Shown here piece by piece: positions 1 through 7,576 of a stretch of 64,000 nt of DNA. Under the pieces are notes generated by a model that was not told the DNA's origin, did not search any database, and saw only the letters and a list, made by a program, of their open reading frames with translations. Position numbers and translations under genes: made by a program. The DNA lies in contig NZ_MLAQ01000003.1 in assembly GCF_002272895.1 (NCBI RefSeq), forward strand, positions 124,001-188,000, written 5' to 3'. The DNA is from Helicobacter sp. 12S02232-10. Lineage in GTDB: Bacteria > Campylobacterota > Campylobacteria > Campylobacterales > Helicobacteraceae. Position 1 is the first letter of the stretch, and each line of letters opens with the position of its first letter.

Positions 1-427
1 GTGTGATGTTACTCATTAAAAAAGTAGAGGCTTGAGCTTCTATTGTGGCATTCATTGATTGATTGGATAGGGTATGCCCTCTGTCATAACCGCTATGGGT
101 GTAGTCTTGAGTTTTAGTTCTATAGGGGGCAGGGACTTGCATATCAGGTTTAAAGGCAGGGCGTTTGCCCGCAGGTCCCATTGCAAGGATTTTAGCTTCA
201 AGATGGTAGGCAACTGCTTTGGTGCCTTTGTGCTTGTAGCTATAGCAGTTTAAATAATAGAATTTATCTAAGATGATGTCGCAGTTTTGTTTTGTGAAGT
301 ATTTTGAGAAATGAGAGTGTAGTTTGTAGTGAGAATAGATTTTGTCTGTTGTATGGATGGGAATGGGCGTAGAAGATAGTGAGGCAAAGGCAATAATAAA
401 CGCAATTATTATTCTAATAATATTCAA
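1..427 (-). CDS. Secreted DNA/RNA non-specific endonuclease (NUC family), cut by window edge
   Basis: The first 142 or so residues of a minus-strand protein are visible. It starts with a hydrophobic signal peptide (about residues 2-20), so it is probably exported. The family signature DRGH lies at residues 115-118, followed by the usual S-N-Q-x-x-N metal-site region; the rest is outside the window. The best start is TTG at 427; GTG at 436 is also possible and neither has a strong Shine-Dalgarno. It follows the SecB-like gene within 13 nt, so it is probably cotranscribed. Known of the family: phage-borne nucleases of this type in Campylobacter elements CJIE1, CJIE2 and CJIE4 are reported to block natural transformation. 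Inferred role: degrading incoming DNA outside or in the periplasm of the lysogen. Confidence 0.85.
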   Translation of the reverse strand, partial: MNIIRIIIAFIIAFASLSSTPIPIHTTDKIYSHYKLHSHFSKYFTKQNCDIILDKFYYLNCYSYKHKGTKAVAYHLEAKILAMGPAGKRPAFKPDMQVPAPYRTKTQDYTHSGYDRGHTLSNQSMNATIEAQASTFLMSNIT

Positions 428-439
428 TTCTGTCACTCA

Positions 440-901
440 TTATTTTGAATCAATATTGTTTAAAGATAAAAGTTCTTTTTTTATTTTAGATACATCAAGA
501 AAAGGCAAAATGAATCCTATTATTCCACCCATTGCTAATATTTGAGTAAAAACTGGTTGAATATAATAATAGCTTGATATCGTTGCCAATCTTAAATGGT
601 CATCCTCTATTTCTCCTTTAGTCTCAATAATAGACATTACTTCTGTATTTATACTCATTCCTTTTTTTGTGGCTGGGTCTTCAAATCGCAATGCAAAAAT
701 AATAACAACCGAGCATTTATCTTCTTTTTTTGAGAATTTTGAAATCCTAAATCCTATAGATGTTTTTGGCTTTGGAGAGAAGTTTTTTAGATCTACGCCC
801 ATAATTTCTTTTGTGCTAAAAGAAATGGCATTGAGTTGGATTCCAGCAAGCTCGCATTCCTCTGGGTTTATGAATGATAAATAGGGTTCTTTTTCTTCCA
901 T
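440..901 (-). CDS. SecB-like chaperone family protein
   Basis: 153 residues. The C-terminal part (about 105-140) has a run of aromatic residues, then a G-G-I-x-G-F-x-L-P-F motif that resembles the end of SecB family proteins, where a tyrosine/arginine-rich helix is followed by G-F-P-x-L-x-L-P. The N-terminal half fits a beta-rich body. Start ATG at 901 directly abuts the stop of the upstream gene and is preceded by a G-rich ribosome-binding site. SecB-like proteins in mobile elements can act as chaperones of antitoxins (toxin-antitoxin-chaperone systems) or assist export. Here the neighbours are a HEPN-like gene and a secreted nuclease, so either role is possible. The family call is by eye and moderate. 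Confidence 0.5.
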   Translation of the reverse strand: MEEKEPYLSFINPEECELAGIQLNAISFSTKEIMGVDLKNFSPKPKTSIGFRISKFSKKEDKCSVVIIFALRFEDPATKKGMSINTEVMSIIETKGEIEDDHLRLATISSYYYIQPVFTQILAMGGIIGFILPFLDVSKIKKELLSLNNIDSK

Positions 902-1384
902 TTACCCCCCTATAGTCATAAATTTTGGGTTTTTGATTTTTTTACCAAAATTTTGATAATGAAGTTGAATTTTAAGAGGCATAGCCTTGTATTCCATACT
1001 ATTATCATCAATATAATAGTTGTTGTTAATTTCAAATTCTAAAAAATAATTTTTTTTATCGCTCGGCGATCTGAAATCGGAGCAAGAACATAAAATAGGC
1101 ATTGTAGCTTTTGGATAATTCTTATAATTCTCGGCACTGATTTTATTAATAGCCTTGCTATGTTTTAAGAATTTATCATTTTGTATGTATATAATATACA
1201 TATCTTGAGATTCAAAAAAATCACATTCAATATCCTCGCCAAGTTCTTTTAGTCTTTTTGCAAAATCTTTGACTGCTTTTACATCATATTCAGGTATTAC
1301 TCTTAAATTTCTTAAAGGGCAACTAATTTTTATGATTGGACTTATTTTTTTAAAAAAATCTAAATGTTTTGAAATAGTTTTCAT
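902..1384 (-). CDS. Hypothetical protein of the HEPN/SecB-like cassette
   Basis: About 160 residues from the ATG at 1384, which overlaps the stop of the HEPN-like gene by 4 nt (ATGA) and has AAGGA upstream; a longer open frame to 1453 lacks these signals. I do not recognise a family. The sequence is rich in lysine and aromatic residues, has a C-x-C pair near residue 100 (I-L-C-S-C-S) and no membrane segment or signal peptide. Its position, translationally coupled between the HEPN-like gene and the SecB-like gene, suggests it works with them, for instance as antitoxin or chaperone client. That is inference from context only. Confidence 0.6.
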   Translation of the reverse strand: MKTISKHLDFFKKISPIIKISCPLRNLRVIPEYDVKAVKDFAKRLKELGEDIECDFFESQDMYIIYIQNDKFLKHSKAINKISAENYKNYPKATMPILCSCSDFRSPSDKKNYFLEFEINNNYYIDDNSMEYKAMPLKIQLHYQNFGKKIKNPKFMTIGG

Positions 1385-1779
1385 TTTAATTCCTTTAACG
1401 ATTCTTCCAGATACTTCGCTTGAAGAATAGAAGACTCTAATAGTCTTAAACAATCGGAAGTATCTTCTTGGTAGTCCAATTGATTGCGTTTTCCCCTCAA
1501 ATCGCTAATCATTATGATATCGTTCCTAAATTTCGGAAATAACTCATTCAGTTTAAACCATAACCCGTTATGCTGATTAGTGCTATGAGTGAGTCTATCT
1601 TCCATTTCTATATAGCCTTTTTCAATCAAAATGCTTTTAGCTAATAAAAACACTCCATAATATAGGCGATTTACAATAACAGAGCATAAATGTTCTCTTG
1701 AAAAATCTTTCAACTCATCAAACTCTCGCCTATCTAATATATCGGCTATTCTTAAATTTCTGAATGCTTTCTCTTTCAA
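1381..1779 (-). CDS. HEPN-domain protein, possible ribonuclease/toxin
   Basis: 132 residues, all helical in appearance. The N-terminal half has R-L-Y-Y-G-V-F followed by an aliphatic helix, the typical first HEPN helix; the C-terminal half has L-R-G-K-R-N-Q-L-D-Y, matching the R-x-x-R-N-x-x-D-Y motif of many HEPN proteins. HEPN proteins are often RNases in toxin-antitoxin or defence modules, though others only bind nucleotidyltransferases; no nucleotidyltransferase is seen here. It is the first gene of a short operon with its own good promoter just upstream (1811-1839), separate from the tail gene before it. Confidence 0.6.
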   Translation of the reverse strand: MKEKAFRNLRIADILDRREFDELKDFSREHLCSVIVNRLYYGVFLLAKSILIEKGYIEMEDRLTHSTNQHNGLWFKLNELFPKFRNDIIMISDLRGKRNQLDYQEDTSDCLRLLESSILQAKYLEESLKELK

Positions 1780-1810
1780 AAAAACCCTTGTTTATCAGTT
1801 AAACGATGAG

Positions 1811-1839
1811 AGTATATAGCATTTATCATCAAAAAACAA
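1811..1839 (-). promoter_or_regulatory. Promoter of the HEPN cassette
   Basis: On the minus strand, TTGTTT (1834-1839) and TATACT (1811-1816) are separated by exactly 17 nt, about 30 nt upstream of the HEPN-like start codon. This suggests the cassette can be expressed in the lysogen independently of the tail operon. Confidence 0.6.
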
Positions 1840-1857
1840 TAAAAACTTTAAATTTAA

Positions 1858-2766
1858 TTATCCCCCGAACTCCACACTCATTCTCCACCCACTGCTATCA
1901 ATACTATGACTAATCTTTTTAATCACATATTCCCCGCTTATCTCTTCATCACCACCCAGTTTTAAAATTGTGCCTGCATAGATAATTCTTCCGATGGATT
2001 CAATACTGCCTTTTCTCTTATCAGATTGGATACTTTTATAATAGCCTTCTGCTCTCTTATAAGCCTCATCATCAGTTTTTGAATGAATGGAACGTTTTAG
2101 GGTTGGTTCTTCCTGTCCGATTCGGATCGTTTTTAATGCATTGGTTTCTGTGTTTTGATAAGTAACCTCAACGCTTTTATAGAAGAGTTTTGAATAAGAT
2201 TCCAGTTTTACAGATATACAATCATCAGCATTCATTGTGATTGTAGGTTTTTTATTGGAGTTCTTTTCTAAAAAGATGAGGGTATCATTCTTAATGCTTT
2301 GAGTGAGATTGAGTTCTTTAGCAATATGAAAGAGTAAAGAACTATCACTTTGATTGATTTGATTGATATGGACAATCTCATCCATTCTGTTAAAATCAAT
2401 CTTTGGAGTGAGGTTGTTTTCTTTTGCAATGGATTCTAAGATTTGTTGATAGCTGAGTTTGTCAAAGCTTCGATTTTTTTTAGTTCTTAGATTGGAAGTA
2501 AAATCAATAGAAGCACATTCTATTTCATAACTTGTTTTATAGGTGTATTCTATTGAAGCGATATAGAAACTTCCCATTAAATGGTTATCAATAAAAAATT
2601 TTATCTTGTCTTTGAGATTAGGTTTGATGGAAGGGAAGAGTTTGATTTTAAGAGTATCGCTTTTATCACTCTCAAAGTCTTCATAGCTAATACTAGTTAC
2701 TAGATGGCTAATGTCTTTATCATTTAAAGTGATTTTGAATTGATGATTGTTATAGTTGGATGCCAT
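1858..2766 (-). CDS. D: Phage late control protein D / baseplate hub (gpD-like)
   Basis: 302 residues, close to the usual length of P2 gpD-type hub proteins. The N-terminus has the I-T-L-N-D-K-D-I opening followed by S-x-x-Y-x-D; the middle has L-S-Y-Q-Q-I-L-E-S-I-A; the end reads I-S-H-S-I-D-x-S-G-W, as in this family. The protein forms the central hub of a contractile tail baseplate. The gene overlaps gpX upstream by 17 nt, the standard X-D order of P2-like phages, and is the last structural gene before the HEPN cassette. Confidence 0.85.
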   Translation of the reverse strand: MASNYNNHQFKITLNDKDISHLVTSISYEDFESDKSDTLKIKLFPSIKPNLKDKIKFFIDNHLMGSFYIASIEYTYKTSYEIECASIDFTSNLRTKKNRSFDKLSYQQILESIAKENNLTPKIDFNRMDEIVHINQINQSDSSLLFHIAKELNLTQSIKNDTLIFLEKNSNKKPTITMNADDCISVKLESYSKLFYKSVEVTYQNTETNALKTIRIGQEEPTLKRSIHSKTDDEAYKRAEGYYKSIQSDKRKGSIESIGRIIYAGTILKLGGDEEISGEYVIKKISHSIDSSGWRMSVEFGG

Positions 2767-2995
2767 AAAGTCCCTCTACATCTTCATTATTATTGGTTTG
2801 ATTATTTGATTGCTCGATTGCATTAAGGTCAATGATTACTGCATCGCCTCCATCTAAAAGGTCTTTGTTTAAGAGTTTGTAGTTTTGCATTAAGAAATCA
2901 TCATAAGCTTTTTGATTGAAAGTGTTGCCATAGAGTTTAAAAAAGATAGTGTCTAGTCTTTCGCCCTGTGTGGCTGTGTAGGTAGTGAGATTCAT
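2750..2995 (-). CDS. X: Phage tail protein X
   Basis: 81 residues. The pattern T-Y-x-A-x-Q-G-E-R-L-D-x-I, then Y-G, ending I-I-D-L is that of the LysM-like tail protein X family, which sits next to gpD in the baseplate of P2-like phages. The unusual Asn/Gln-rich stretch near residues 63-70 is probably a linker. It overlaps the following gpD gene by 17 nt and is preceded at once by the plus-strand RNA gene at 3005-3130, so a break in minus-strand late transcription lies just upstream. Confidence 0.8.
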   Translation of the reverse strand: MNLTTYTATQGERLDTIFFKLYGNTFNQKAYDDFLMQNYKLLNKDLLDGGDAVIIDLNAIEQSNNQTNNNEDVEGLYGIQL

Positions 2996-3004
2996 TGGAA
3001 CTCC

Positions 3005-3033
3005 TTGATTTGTTTTAGATTTTATAATAAAAT
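3005..3033 (+). promoter_or_regulatory. Promoter of small RNA copy B
   Basis: TTGATT (3005-3010) and TAAAAT (3028-3033) with 17 nt between them. It matches the promoter of the second copy at 10023-10051 in sequence (TTGA[C/T]TTGTTTT) and in its 6-nt distance from the -10 box to the conserved GTCTA that begins the RNA. Confidence 0.6.
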
Positions 3034-3039
3034 GGTTTT

Positions 3040-3130
3040 GTCTAATCTTTGACGGGGTTGGACGATTTAAAAAATAAAGTGCCTTACAATTGGTATAAGC
3101 CCGATTCCTTTATGGGGTCGGGTTTTTTTT
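3040..3130 (+). ncRNA. Small structured RNA, copy B of a two-copy prophage family
   Basis: About 90 nt from the conserved GTCTA to the T-run. It shares an alignable plan with 10058-10152: a 5' hairpin (GTCTAATC pairing with GGTTGGAC), an A/T-rich middle with a CCTTAC element, and an intrinsic terminator starting CCCGATTCC. In the 5' hairpin the sixth base pair is A-T here and G-C in the other copy, a compensatory change that supports a conserved RNA fold. No open frame is visible in it. It runs against the late genes and stops just before the convergent rha gene. Target unknown. Confidence 0.65.
3100..3130 (+). terminator. Intrinsic terminator of RNA copy B
   Basis: CCCGATTCC (3100-3108) pairs with GGGGTCGGG (3114-3122), 9 bp with two G-U pairs and a 5-nt loop, followed by eight Ts. 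Confidence 0.8.
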
Positions 3131-3132
3131 GG

Positions 3133-3663
3133 CTAAATACCTCTACAGTAACGATCTTCAAACTCCTTGATCTTTAATAGTTTTTTATTACATTTTTCAA
3201 TAAATGCAAGGTTGGAATGGTGTTTTACCAAATAATAGAATAAATCATATTCTTCTTGAATGCCTTTGCAGAAATCTTTTATAGACTGATTAGACTTTGA
3301 TTGTTCTCTTAAGGCATTTTCCATTTGATTAAATGCATTAATAAAAGCGATTTTCCATTGATAGGCTTTAATTCCTGTGAATCCCATTACTAATAAAGAG
3401 AATCCATCTCGGGTGATGTTGTAGTATTTATCTTTTCTTATTTTTCCTGCTATTTTATCAAATCCCCTTATTTTGGTCTCTCTGTAGGTCTCCTTAAAAT
3501 TAAGGGCAGTGAAATTATCTTGTGGCAATGCCCTAATTTGTGCTATAATATTGTCGTGTCTTTTTTTAAAGACTTTAGCTATGTCTAATGAAGTAGTATA
3601 TATTGCAGTATCTACTACTTCAAACTTCACTGTTATTCCATTTATGAAACAATCCTTGTTCAT
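3133..3663 (-). CDS. rha: Rha family phage regulatory protein
   Basis: 176 residues. The region from about 22 to 118 carries the Rha pattern: T-T-S-L-D-I-A-K-V-F-x-K-R-H-D-N-I, then D-N-F, Y-N-I-T-R-D-G-F-S-L-L-V-M-G-F-T-G, then Y-Q-W-K-I-A-F-I-N-A-F-N-x-M-E. Rha proteins are phage regulators thought to influence the lysis/lysogeny outcome; the mechanism is poorly known. The gene sits between tail genes X and the Z-like gene, is divergent from the small ribbon-helix-helix gene at 3797 and shares an operator-like spacer with it. It is probably a separately controlled unit expressed in the lysogen. Confidence 0.85.
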   Translation of the reverse strand: MNKDCFINGITVKFEVVDTAIYTTSLDIAKVFKKRHDNIIAQIRALPQDNFTALNFKETYRETKIRGFDKIAGKIRKDKYYNITRDGFSLLVMGFTGIKAYQWKIAFINAFNQMENALREQSKSNQSIKDFCKGIQEEYDLFYYLVKHHSNLAFIEKCNKKLLKIKEFEDRYCRGI

Positions 3664-3684
3664 TTCAACTCCCTGTAATGTTTT

Positions 3685-3759
3685 GTAATTTTTAAATTAC
3701 ATTGATATTATAATTGTATTTTTTTGTATTGTCAAGTATTCTATTAATTGTATTTTTTT
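3685..3759. promoter_or_regulatory. Divergent regulatory region with inverted and direct repeats
   Basis: Between rha and the RHH gene lie a 7-bp inverted repeat with 2-nt spacer (GTAATTT/AAATTAC, 3685-3700) and a perfect 15-nt direct repeat TAATTGTATTTTTTT at 3711-3725 and 3745-3759. A -10-like TATGATAAAAT follows at about 3759-3769 for the plus-strand gene. These are plausible binding sites for the RHH protein. Confidence 0.5.
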
Positions 3760-3796
3760 ATGATAAAATACATTGAAAATCTATTAAGGAATATTT

Positions 3797-3964
3797 ATGG
3801 GTGAAAAAGAAAAAAAACAAACAGAAATCATTTCTATCCGACTTGATGAGGATACGAAACAAAAATTAGCCAAAATAGCAGAAATAGAATATAGACCCTT
3901 GGCACTTCATATAAGAAAAATCCTTGAAGAATATATAAAGGATTATGAAATTAAAGAAAAATAG
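3797..3964 (+). CDS. Small ribbon-helix-helix (Arc/CopG-like) DNA-binding protein
   Basis: 55 residues, ATG with AAGGA 6 nt upstream. The core has the RHH plan: a short strand I-I-S-I-R-L-D-E-D, helix T-K-Q-K-L-A-K-I-A-E, the turn Y-R-P-L-A-L-H, and a second helix I-R-K-I-L-E-E-Y-I. Such proteins are dimeric repressors or phage antirepressors. It is divergent from rha over a spacer with direct repeats, so autoregulation and control of rha is the natural guess. It is one of several plus-strand units inside the minus-strand late operon. Confidence 0.7.
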   Translation: MGEKEKKQTEIISIRLDEDTKQKLAKIAEIEYRPLALHIRKILEEYIKDYEIKEK

Positions 3965-3988
3965 TAATTATCGTTAAATGCCTTAAAA

Positions 3989-4540
3989 TCATAACTCCAA
4001 ATTCTTTAAAAACTCTTCCCTCACTTTATTTTCTAATTCCTTTGCTTGGCTCTTAGCAACCTTTGAAAAAGAATTCAAAGATAAAGGATAATAAAGCTTT
4101 TGTTCTTCTCCCTTAAAGTTAGGATAACTCTTCTTAGAGGGTTTATAAGTGAATAATGGACTTTGTTCGTGTTTAGAATTCCCTCTAATTGCAATGAATT
4201 CTCCTCCTGTGGTTTTGCTTTTTGCAATGAAATGCCCTTTTAGAAATACATTGCCTTTACCAGCTTTGGGTTTGACATTGACTCCAATTATTTTTTTTCC
4301 ATTCATCACATTTGTTTTTTTAAAGTGTTTGATAGAAATATGGGTATCCATTGCTCTAAGGGAAACTTTGAGATTGTTTGGATTTGCTTTCTTATAAAAA
4401 ATCATTTTTCTAATTTTTTTTAATTCAATATCCATTTCTTTCTTAATTAACTTGGCTTGTTCTCTTGCAATCTTAGAAGCTGTTTTATTGATGGCTTTAG
4501 AGAGATGGCGGGATAGGGCTTTGTTTAGGTTGCTACTCAT
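3989..4540 (-). CDS. Phage minor tail protein Z-like
   Basis: 183 residues. Lysine-rich N-terminal helix (K-x-x-N-K-T-A-S-K-I-A-R-E-Q-A), a middle R-A-M-D-x-H-I-S-I, then G-N-V-F-L-K-G-H-F-I-A and G-E-F-I-A-I-R-G, and a closing helical region ending E-E-F-L-K-N-L-E-L. This is the layout of prophage minor tail protein Z (GPZ) proteins. It overlaps the upstream gpU-like gene by 4 nt (ATGA). Assignment is by pattern and order and is moderate. Confidence 0.55.
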   Translation of the reverse strand: MSSNLNKALSRHLSKAINKTASKIAREQAKLIKKEMDIELKKIRKMIFYKKANPNNLKVSLRAMDTHISIKHFKKTNVMNGKKIIGVNVKPKAGKGNVFLKGHFIAKSKTTGGEFIAIRGNSKHEQSPLFTYKPSKKSYPNFKGEEQKLYYPLSLNSFSKVAKSQAKELENKVREEFLKNLEL

Positions 4541-5058
4541 AATATCACCCCCTCAATTCCTAATTCTTTCGTATAATAAGTAACACTTCTTTCTTTAGTC
4601 AGCACCCAATGCTTTTTAGATTCACTTAGCCTTTGAATCAAAATCTTTTTATGGGATTGATTCAATATAGTGAGTTTAAGGGGTTTGGCTTTTTTAATGA
4701 GTTCTTTAAAACCCTCATAATCTTTTAAATCGTGAGCTAAGATAATGGCATTAATGCTGATTGTTTCTTCATTGCCCCCTATCTTTTGATAGATAGGACG
4801 TTTAATGGTCTCAATCTTTTTAATGCCGATGCCTAATTCTGTGCTAATGGTTTCAATATTTTGAGAGACACGGAAAAGGAATTTGTCTATTTTAATGAGA
4901 GTGTCTTTAGTTTGAACATCTTTGTATTTTTTAAAAGGATCTTTAGGTTCTTCAATGGGTTGGTTCTCTAATTCCTTTTGTTTTTGTTTTTGAATTTCAA
5001 GTTCTTCTTCTAATTTCTTTCTTTCATTTTCATAGGGTTTATTGAATAGGTTTAGCAT
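4537..5058 (-). CDS. Phage tail protein, gpU-like
   Basis: 173 residues with an acidic, glutamine-rich N-terminal extension (about 8-40), then a gpU-like core: I-Y-Q-K-I-G-G-N-E-E-T-I-S-I-N-A-I-I-L, a helix F-K-E-L-I-K-K-A, and L-T-K-E-R-S-V-T-Y-Y-T-K-E-L. gpU caps the tube/tape-measure end of contractile tails and normally follows the tape measure gene, as here. The N-terminal extension is unlike short P2 gpU. No other function is suggested. Confidence 0.6.
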   Translation of the reverse strand: MLNLFNKPYENERKKLEEELEIQKQKQKELENQPIEEPKDPFKKYKDVQTKDTLIKIDKFLFRVSQNIETISTELGIGIKKIETIKRPIYQKIGGNEETISINAIILAHDLKDYEGFKELIKKAKPLKLTILNQSHKKILIQRLSESKKHWVLTKERSVTYYTKELGIEGVIL

Positions 5059-5095
5059 TCTTTCTCCTTAGTTCTTGCTTATGATTGTTTCTTTT

Positions 5096-7435
5096 TTAAA
5101 AGTCATCATCATAGCTGTAGTCGTTAATGGCTTGTGCGATGGCTTGGGGTTGTGCATTGGTATGAATGGTGATGTTTTTATAATCATTGATTTGTCTAGA
5201 ATTGTCATTATTGGCAATTTGAGAAAGCATCTTTTGTTGGTTTTCATTGCGTTTAGCTAGAGTTTCATCAATTAAGCCTTGATAAGTGATAGAGTTTGTT
5301 TTATTTTGATTGAGATTGGCTTTAACTTCTTTATCATCGCCTAATAGCCATTTGCCAATTGCAGAGTTACTAAACCAATTGGTTAATTTACCAATCCCCT
5401 CTATTGCGAGTGAAATTCCTTTGATTAATAGTTCAAAGGGCATTAGCATTGCTTTTAAAACCCAACCAAATATCTCGCCAATGATTTTTCCCATACTTGC
5501 AACCTCTCCAAATTCTTCATTGGTTTGATCTGCTTGAGAGAATAGTTTAGAGAATAGAGGGGCTAAAGGTGCAAAAGCAGTTTTAATGGAGTTCCACAGG
5601 GTTAAAAAAGTTGCTTTAAGAGGTTCTATCGCTCCTTTCATTCCATCAAACAGACCGATAAAAAAAGCTTTAATCGGTTTCCAAAATTTATAAATTAATA
5701 GGGCAACCCCTGCTAAAGCTAAGCCAATCCAACCGATTGGAGAGGTCAATAAAGTCAAACTAAAAAAACGAATGCCTGCTCCAATTATTTTTAAGACATT
5801 TCCAAAGGATATAAAAGAGATTTTTAAAAGGCTTAATCCTTTGCTAAAGATATTTAGCTTTCCTGTCATTAATGAACCCAAGAACCCAAATATAGACCTT
5901 GTGCCTGTTTTAACGCGGGTGTTTAAGAGGTCAAGTCGCGATCGTGTTGTTAAAAGTGAATTATTAAATATTGTGTTTTTGATGGTGGCTTTTGTTGTTC
6001 CGAGCATTAATAGTTTTAATCCGCTGTAAAATCGTTGAAAGGGGTAAAAAATCAATGTCCCGAAGGCACGCCAACCGACTATTAGCAATCCGATTGATTT
6101 AGCCGCTATTAATCCTCCAACTCCCCACTTAATAAAAAATTCTGTTACAGGACTATTTTTAATCGTCTCAGACAACCAAGACAATCCCTCTCTAAAAATA
6201 TCAAACATACTTTTGAGCGTAGGGATAAATATATCTCCAATCGTTGCTTTAAGTTCTGTCCAAGCTGCATCTAACATAAAGATTGAATCCCCAAATCCAT
6301 CCCCTGCAGCTCTATCCACTGCTTTTTGCAATGCCCCTGTGCTATCTTTACTTGATTCTAATGCTTTTTCAAAAGCTTTGACTCCATCTTTAGCAGAATT
6401 GATATTGTTTGCCATCTTTTTACCAAAGATTTCAGAGATAACTCCAAATCTTTCTTCATCATCTAAACCATTCATTGAATTGAGTAAATCTTTAATGGCT
6501 TCTTGGGGATTACTTTGTATATCTTCTTTTAAGATCTCAGCATCTAATCCCATCTTCTCTAAAGATTGTTTAAATCCTTCACTTGCATTATCAATATTAT
6601 TGAGTTCTGTAAAGAATTTATTAATGCTTGAACTTGCCTCTGAACTATCTAGTCCTACTGATAAAAAAGCAGTCGATAGTGCTGAAGTTTCTTTAGCGGA
6701 GAGTCCAAATGCTTTTGCTCCTGCTGATGTTGCTTTGGTAATTTCTAGTATTTTTTTAGCTGATTGCCCTGTAGATTGAGCCATTTGGGTAACCTCATCA
6801 CCAAAAATATTTAAATCTTTAATATTTAGGTTAAAAGCTTTTGATATGCCACTGCTGAGATTGACTGCTTCATCTTGCGTCATACCTAATCCGATTTTAA
6901 GATTGATGGCATTTTGAGTGAAATCTTTTAAGTCATTTTTAGCCACTCCGAGTTGTGCAGAGAGTTCTCCCATCTTTAGAATATCTTTTAAATCCATTCC
7001 ATTGCTTTTGCCCAAACCAAACATATCTTTTTTAAAGCCCTCTAATTCTTTATGAGAAAAGTTAGAAAATTTATTGATTTCATTGATGGCAGTATTAAAA
7101 TCTAATGAAGCAGAGACTGGTTTAGAGATGAGACCTTTGAAAGCCATATAAGTGCCAATGGCTTGCGGGATAAGATTTTTTAATTGATTGGTGGCTTTAT
7201 CTAGTTTTAAATCCAGCTCCATTTTAGTTGCCTGTCTTAGTTTAGATTTAAGTTCATTAATTTCATTTGTGGGCATATTGTTTTTTAACCCCAGCTTTAA
7301 TCCTTTAGTGGCTTCTTCAATGGATTTTTTAAGGTTGAGACCCAAATCCAACTTTGTAGCTTTAGCAACTCTACTGATGGATTTATTGAGATCATCAAGA
7401 TTGGCTTTAATGTCTAATATGATTTCTGAATTCAT
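5096..7435 (-). CDS. Phage tail tape measure protein
   Basis: 779 residues, the longest late gene. The first 120 residues are helical with many Lys/Leu repeats; residues about 100-360 have the TP901-type tape-measure core (A-L-S-T-A-F-L-S-V-G, G-L-D-x-E-E-R-F). Two hydrophobic stretches follow (around 440-465 and 570-600), including I-G-W-I-G-L-A-L-A-G-V-A-L-L-I-Y-K-F. The protein sets tail length and helps DNA entry. It follows gpE/E' and precedes the gpU-like gene, the usual tail order. Start ATG at 7435. Confidence 0.9.
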   Translation of the reverse strand: MNSEIILDIKANLDDLNKSISRVAKATKLDLGLNLKKSIEEATKGLKLGLKNNMPTNEINELKSKLRQATKMELDLKLDKATNQLKNLIPQAIGTYMAFKGLISKPVSASLDFNTAINEINKFSNFSHKELEGFKKDMFGLGKSNGMDLKDILKMGELSAQLGVAKNDLKDFTQNAINLKIGLGMTQDEAVNLSSGISKAFNLNIKDLNIFGDEVTQMAQSTGQSAKKILEITKATSAGAKAFGLSAKETSALSTAFLSVGLDSSEASSSINKFFTELNNIDNASEGFKQSLEKMGLDAEILKEDIQSNPQEAIKDLLNSMNGLDDEERFGVISEIFGKKMANNINSAKDGVKAFEKALESSKDSTGALQKAVDRAAGDGFGDSIFMLDAAWTELKATIGDIFIPTLKSMFDIFREGLSWLSETIKNSPVTEFFIKWGVGGLIAAKSIGLLIVGWRAFGTLIFYPFQRFYSGLKLLMLGTTKATIKNTIFNNSLLTTRSRLDLLNTRVKTGTRSIFGFLGSLMTGKLNIFSKGLSLLKISFISFGNVLKIIGAGIRFFSLTLLTSPIGWIGLALAGVALLIYKFWKPIKAFFIGLFDGMKGAIEPLKATFLTLWNSIKTAFAPLAPLFSKLFSQADQTNEEFGEVASMGKIIGEIFGWVLKAMLMPFELLIKGISLAIEGIGKLTNWFSNSAIGKWLLGDDKEVKANLNQNKTNSITYQGLIDETLAKRNENQQKMLSQIANNDNSRQINDYKNITIHTNAQPQAIAQAINDYSYDDDF

Positions 7436-7519
7436 AGGATTCCTTTATAGTAATGTGAGTAATGTGGATTAAAGATTGAATGTAATAAATCTTTTAATTG
7501 AGTTTTTAAATCCAATTGA

Positions 7520-7576
7520 TTTTTATTCCATTTTCTCTTGATTTTTTTACAATGAGCAGTTAGAATGGAATAAAAA
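7520..7576. repeat. 13-bp inverted repeat around the start of the plus-strand membrane protein
   Basis: TTTTTATTCCATT (7520-7532) is the exact inverse complement of AATGGAATAAAAA (7564-7576). The right arm covers the weak ribosome-binding site and the first base of the ATG. A -10-like TACAAT lies between the arms at about 7548-7553. It may be an operator or, in longer transcripts, a hairpin that hides the start. Confidence 0.55.
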
